64,000 nt of DNA from Clytia hemisphaerica. Taxonomy: Eukaryota; Cnidaria; Hydrozoa; Leptothecata; Clytiidae. The translations under genes and the position numbers were made by a program. Shown here piece after piece: positions 61,301 through 64,000 of the stretch; position 1 is the stretch's first letter, and each line of letters begins with the position of its first letter. The DNA lies in the NCBI GenBank assembly GCA_902728285.1, contig CACVBU010000237.1:1806876-1870875 (forward strand), given 5' to 3'. Below the pieces are notes generated by a model. The model was not told the DNA's origin. It did no database searches and was given only the letters and a program-made list of their open reading frames with translations.

Positions 61301-63028
61301 CGTGATTTGGTTGATATTCTTCTACACATACTTCCACAGCATATTGAACATCCTGGCTGAAGTCTTACATTTTGGCGATCGTGTCTTTTATAAAGATTGG
61401 TGGTGAGTCGATCGATTGATTTTCAAGAGGAATTTTTATGGATTTTTATCGAATAAAGGAGCGTATAGACTCTTTTATAAGAGTTTCTTGACGGTGGCTT
61501 TCAATACTCTCGAATCGAATTGTAGAAGGTCTAATTAGAGAGCAGTATTGGGCTTTTCGAGAAAAATGATTTACCCCCACTGTTGAGGATATTGATTTTT
61601 CGAAGTATCGAACCCCCTGGATATCCTACTTTACTAGTAAAGACCCTTATCCCCTATCTATAGACCCCTATCTTCTCTTATAAAGATGTTTACTCCTGGA
61701 TATCGTATTTTTTACTTGAGAAGACACTTTAACCCGGGATATCCGCTCCCTTGTAGATATTTAACCCCTGGATATCCGATATCCTCGACAGGGGGGACAC
61801 GGACTATTTCTGAAAAAGCCCATTTTGTCTCATCCGTTTTGTTTTTCATGAAAGCGTCTTCGATAAAGTCATTTTCTTTTAACTACTTAAAATCCCAATC
61901 GAATGGTATACTTCAGTTGTTTGGGAAATAAGAAATTTTAATTAAGTCTCTCCAATTTCTCCTCAAACAGGAATTCTCCAAACATTACATATTTTTGGCA
62001 AAATTGGAATATACCAATTCATCGCTGGGCAAAAAGGTAATTTAAAAGGTTTTATATTCTAAATAAAAAAAGAATCACATTAAATTATTGAAAAAGAGCT
62101 GAGAAAGATTGCAATGAATAGAAAGTTATGTATATCGTTGTTGAACATCATTTAAGGGTGTGCTCGATACTATGTAGGGTGAATTCGTAAATTTATTTCA
62201 AAATTTCAAAATTTCGAAATTTTGTACGTCTGATAATTTCCGTAAGGCATGAAAGGTCTTAAATAATGTAATTTTTTTACTTTGAAATTTTGAAATAAAC
62301 TAGAAGGTTAGGTATTTCTCTGTGTTTGGCAAAGAAATGTTCAATTCATCTTTATTTCTTCACCACAGACATGTATATGAGCCCATGTTGAGAAATAATT
62401 ACTCCAAAATACAAGCCAGCTTATCTGTGTTCTTCATTAGTGCTTTCTTTCACGAGGTATGTACTTTATTCAAAATGTATCTCTTGTATTATTTCCCATC
62501 CCATCCTGGTGTGTCCCATTTTTGTGGGGATATTTAAAACCAACGAAAATAGAACATTCATTCATCGTGCAATAAATTAACCTCTTCACTCTGGTTGAAT
62601 GTTGCCAACATTAGACTGTCTACATTTTCAACAAATTTAGATTGCTGATTTCAAATGCTTCATTGATACTCCTACTTATTATAACCAGTAAAATAGAGAA
62701 AGTGTGAACGTATATTTTTCTTTATCGCCTAAATATTGCCACACAAACAATTTCAGTAACAGAATGATTTATCACGATTCTGCTTTTGAATTATGAATTC
62801 AATCTAAGTTTTCCCTTTTTACAGTACGTTGTCAGTGTTCCATTACGCATGCTCAAACCGTACGCCTTCTTGGCCATGTTGATGCAAGTTCCTCTGGCTA
62901 TTATGACGTCATTCATGAAGAATCCATGGGGTAATTTTGTTGTTTGGTTATCACTGATCATTGGCCAACCGTTAGCCATTATGATGTATTACCATGACTA
63001 CTTGGTCGAACATCATAATTTGATTTGA
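49326..63028 (+). CDS. DGAT1: Diacylglycerol O-acyltransferase 1 (DGAT1), MBOAT family
   Basis: Sixteen coding exons: 49326-49600, 49798-49885, 50360-50400, 50673-50754, 52025-52075, 56757-56859, 57126-57236, 58409-58465, 58927-59030, 59322-59360, 60584-60625, 60903-60947, 61290-61402, 61971-62036, 62369-62456 and 62825-63028 (stop TGA). This gives 502 residues, close to animal DGAT1. An in-frame TAA at 49311 fixes the start. Residues 1-91 are a hydrophilic tail. [71 protein letters not shown] (379-385), [14 protein letters not shown] with the presumed catalytic His434, and [10 protein letters not shown] follow in DGAT1 order. The enzyme esterifies diacylglycerol with acyl-CoA in the ER to make triacylglycerol. 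All junctions are GT-AG and in phase except intron 4, where the canonical donors give exon ends at 50753 or 50755, both out of frame by one with the exon at 52025. Confidence 0.95.
50756..52024 (+). other. DGAT1 intron 4
   Basis: 1.27 kb. It holds a short inverted-repeat element (51077-51468) and, at its left end, sequence with GTCGCCTACGGGAGACCC that does not resemble the rest. The donor region reads TTTTTGTGTAAG and the acceptor GTCCAG. Neither GT choice keeps the reading frame that homology requires. Confidence 0.6.
51077..51468. mobile_element. Inverted-repeat element in DGAT1 intron 4
   Basis: GCAATCACAAATATCTT at the left and AAGATATCTGTGATTGC at the right are inverted with one mismatch. 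A weaker match continues through CGTTTCGCGT/ACGCGAAAT. About 390 bp, without a coding frame I recognise. Confidence 0.65.
52367..54389. mobile_element. 2 kb insertion inside the MITE, with GACTATCTG duplicated
   Basis: GACTATCTG stands at both edges of the interrupting sequence (ending at about 52366 and starting at about 54386), an 8-9 bp target duplication compatible with hAT. The insertion contains the GGACCTACC repeat block 52725-54321. Its own terminal repeats are not clean. Confidence 0.55.
52725..54321. repeat. GGACCTACC...GGTAGGTCC repeat, copy A, with a 490-bp triplication
   Basis: Bounded by GGACCTACC and GGTAGGTCC. AGCTTTTCTCGAGATTG starts at 52797, 53286 and 53780, giving a unit of 489-494 bp in three tandem copies. 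Each unit carries a GGGCAAATTTGGGCCAAAAA block, a GTAGG(GTACCAT) block and TATAA(G/A)AATCACTATTAAT. Copy B at 59816-60431 has a single unit. GTCCGTTCGTCCGTCTGTCC lies just inside the left edge. Confidence 0.85.
54400..55180. repeat. Foldback body of the split MITE
   Basis: CCACCATTTCACCGAACCTC near 54422 is complementary to GAGGTTCGGTGAAATGGTGG near 55137. The match extends for about 65 bp. An inner pair, AAAAAGGGTGCGCCATCAGTG near 54733 and its partner near 54858, lies inside it. Confidence 0.75.
56231..56586. mobile_element. Degenerate CTTTAG-ended MITE in DGAT1 intron 5
   Basis: The left end CTTTAGACGAAAAATCGCG and the right end CGCGAAAGTTTATACACCTAAAG are roughly inverted. The interior repeats TTTCGCGA and GCATAAA(C/T)TTTCG words. 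It looks related to the CTTTAA(C/T)CG TA-flanked families at 41387 and 42750 but is more decayed. Confidence 0.5.
58080..58380. mobile_element. Second degenerate copy of the 56231 element
   Basis: The stretch with TTGGCTTGAAAC, CAGGCTAAAAAGTG, TACATTTTATTCAAAGTTT and TCGCGAGCATAAACTTTCG parallels 56350-56510. The ends are worn. It lies in DGAT1 intron 7, just before the exon at 58409. Confidence 0.5.
59816..60431. repeat. GGACCTACC...GGTAGGTCC repeat, copy B
   Basis: The single-unit counterpart of 52725-54321, in the same orientation in a DGAT1 intron (between the exons at 59322 and 60584). The homology continues a few bases past the right tip (CATAAAAGTATC). Confidence 0.8.
61571..61797. 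mobile_element. MITE with GGATATC words in DGAT1 intron 13
   Basis: CCCCCACTGTTGAGGATAT at the left pairs with ATATCCTCGACAGGGGGG at the right, with two mismatches. The interior repeats CCCCTGGATATCC-type words. Confidence 0.65.
62194..62300. repeat. AATTTCAAAATTTCGAAATTT palindrome cluster
   Basis: A short self-complementary AT-rich cluster in DGAT1 intron 14. TTTCAAAATTTC at the left is mirrored near 62281-62297. It may be the core of a small hairpin element. Confidence 0.4.
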
Positions 63029-64000
63029 AGACGTTTGGAGAATTCTTTCGCATAAGAATTTAGAGGAGTATTTTTTGACTGGTAATGCTCTTTTTTTCCA
63101 GACGAGCTTTAGTGATGCTCTTACATGGAGAAATGTTTCCAAGTTTTTGAGACGGCAATCTCTTTGGGGTGTTTTTGGTCTGTTGGGGTCTTTTGATGTT
63201 GATGAAAAAACTTTTATTCATTAATTTTTTTTGCTTTGATGCCAGTTTTAAAAGGTTGCCCGTAAGGCATAACTAAAACCTGTGAAGGAAGTGTCTTCCC
63301 CTGAAAAAATAAGTTTTGCAAGCCTAGTTTTTTTGCTCCCTTTGGTACGGAAAGAAATTTCCTTTGAGGCACGTATTGCAGCTTAGAAAATTGATTTTAA
63401 TGAAAATTAATTTTATTTATTTTAGTTTTAGGGTTTTGACGATTTTTTTATCAAGATAATGACATCATATTTTATATAAGCGTTCACAGAATATTTTTAT
63501 TACTACACTTGAATTTTTATATGCATGGAAAGTACGTAGTTTTTGTTTAATGTATTTTCTTAAAATTGTTTTTAACCGTTGTTAAGATTTAGTTTAATGT
63601 AGTGTCTAGTGGCAGAATCAGTCTGAGTTAGGGCTATTTTAAGGAGGTCAAAACCAAAAATGTTCCCGTTGTATCACTATATTTTGGCCCCTCCACTTCT
63701 CAGATGATTGCGAGAAAGAAAGATAGTCGTTGAAGTTTTCCTATATCATCAAATTCTATTATTCGTCAGAAAATCGTTTCGTCGGGGAAGATTACATTCA
63801 AATTGGCTTAATTATTTTGAAATTCATTTGATCTTTCTGTATTCTACCATAAAATTTCGGGAGTCACAATGCAGTTTTGTATTTTATCAAAAATCTTACA
63901 CATTATTTTTAAAAGTTATTTACACACAAAATCGAAATAAATTATTTCACTTTAGGTGCTTAGTTGTTTTAAATTATACTTTTAAACCGTGATTTTGAAT
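63029..64000 (+). other. 3' UTR and downstream of DGAT1
   Basis: No further exon seen. An AATAAA at 63936-63941 is a possible polyadenylation signal, which would make a 3' UTR of about 0.9 kb. This is not certain in such AT-rich sequence. The open stretch at 63708-63992 has no recognisable domain. Confidence 0.4.

Overview
The window is metazoan genomic DNA: AT-rich, with many-exon genes, GT-AG introns and a dense load of transposons. The protein families (an NRF-6-type acyltransferase, DGAT1, a CR1/L2-like LINE with a PHD finger in ORF1) and the many small inverted-repeat elements point to an invertebrate. I cannot name the phylum from sequence alone.

Layout. (1) 1-8889 and 17981-26889 are two direct copies of one segment. 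Each carries the same 13 exons of a minus-strand NRF-6-like (nose resistant to fluoxetine) membrane acyltransferase. Only the right-hand copy also has the first exon with a signal peptide (27244-26917), which gives a complete 14-exon, 752-residue model. The left-hand copy has all 13 downstream exons open, in phase and nearly identical, but no recognisable first exon. (2) The 9 kb spacer 8890-17980 has no gene. It holds a roughly 4.9 kb non-coding element, 9199-14058, whose repeats are ordered A1...B1A2...B2 like the split direct repeats of Ngaro/DIRS-type retroelements. A TATA-like promoter lies inside repeat A and a 152-bp satellite-like array inside the element. Several hairpin elements follow. 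(3) 27245-34420 is a transposon graveyard. A 4 kb ATCGAT-rich foldback element (30256-34231) contains at least four other elements. (4) 34420-38830 is a minus-strand LINE with two ORFs (PHD plus CCCH zinc fingers; APE endonuclease plus reverse transcriptase), broken by several frameshifts. (5) 38831-49325 has no convincing gene but many non-autonomous DNA transposons, including a 3.2 kb TTAA-bounded element with three others nested in it. (6) 49326-63028 is a plus-strand DGAT1 gene of 16 coding exons (about 502 residues) whose introns host more of the same elements.

The two cellular gene types are unrelated acyltransferases, acyltransferase-3 family and MBOAT family. DGAT1 makes triacylglycerol in the ER. 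NRF-6 relatives are linked to lipid and yolk transport in nematodes. There is no sign that they are co-regulated. The points most worth following are the two 13-exon cassettes with a single visible leader exon (21 of 22 coding differences are synonymous), the split-direct-repeat element with no ORF, and the shared architecture of the small elements, whose interiors are built from reiterated copies of a short family-specific word. All exon models and differences were read by eye; none has been checked by alignment or transcripts.
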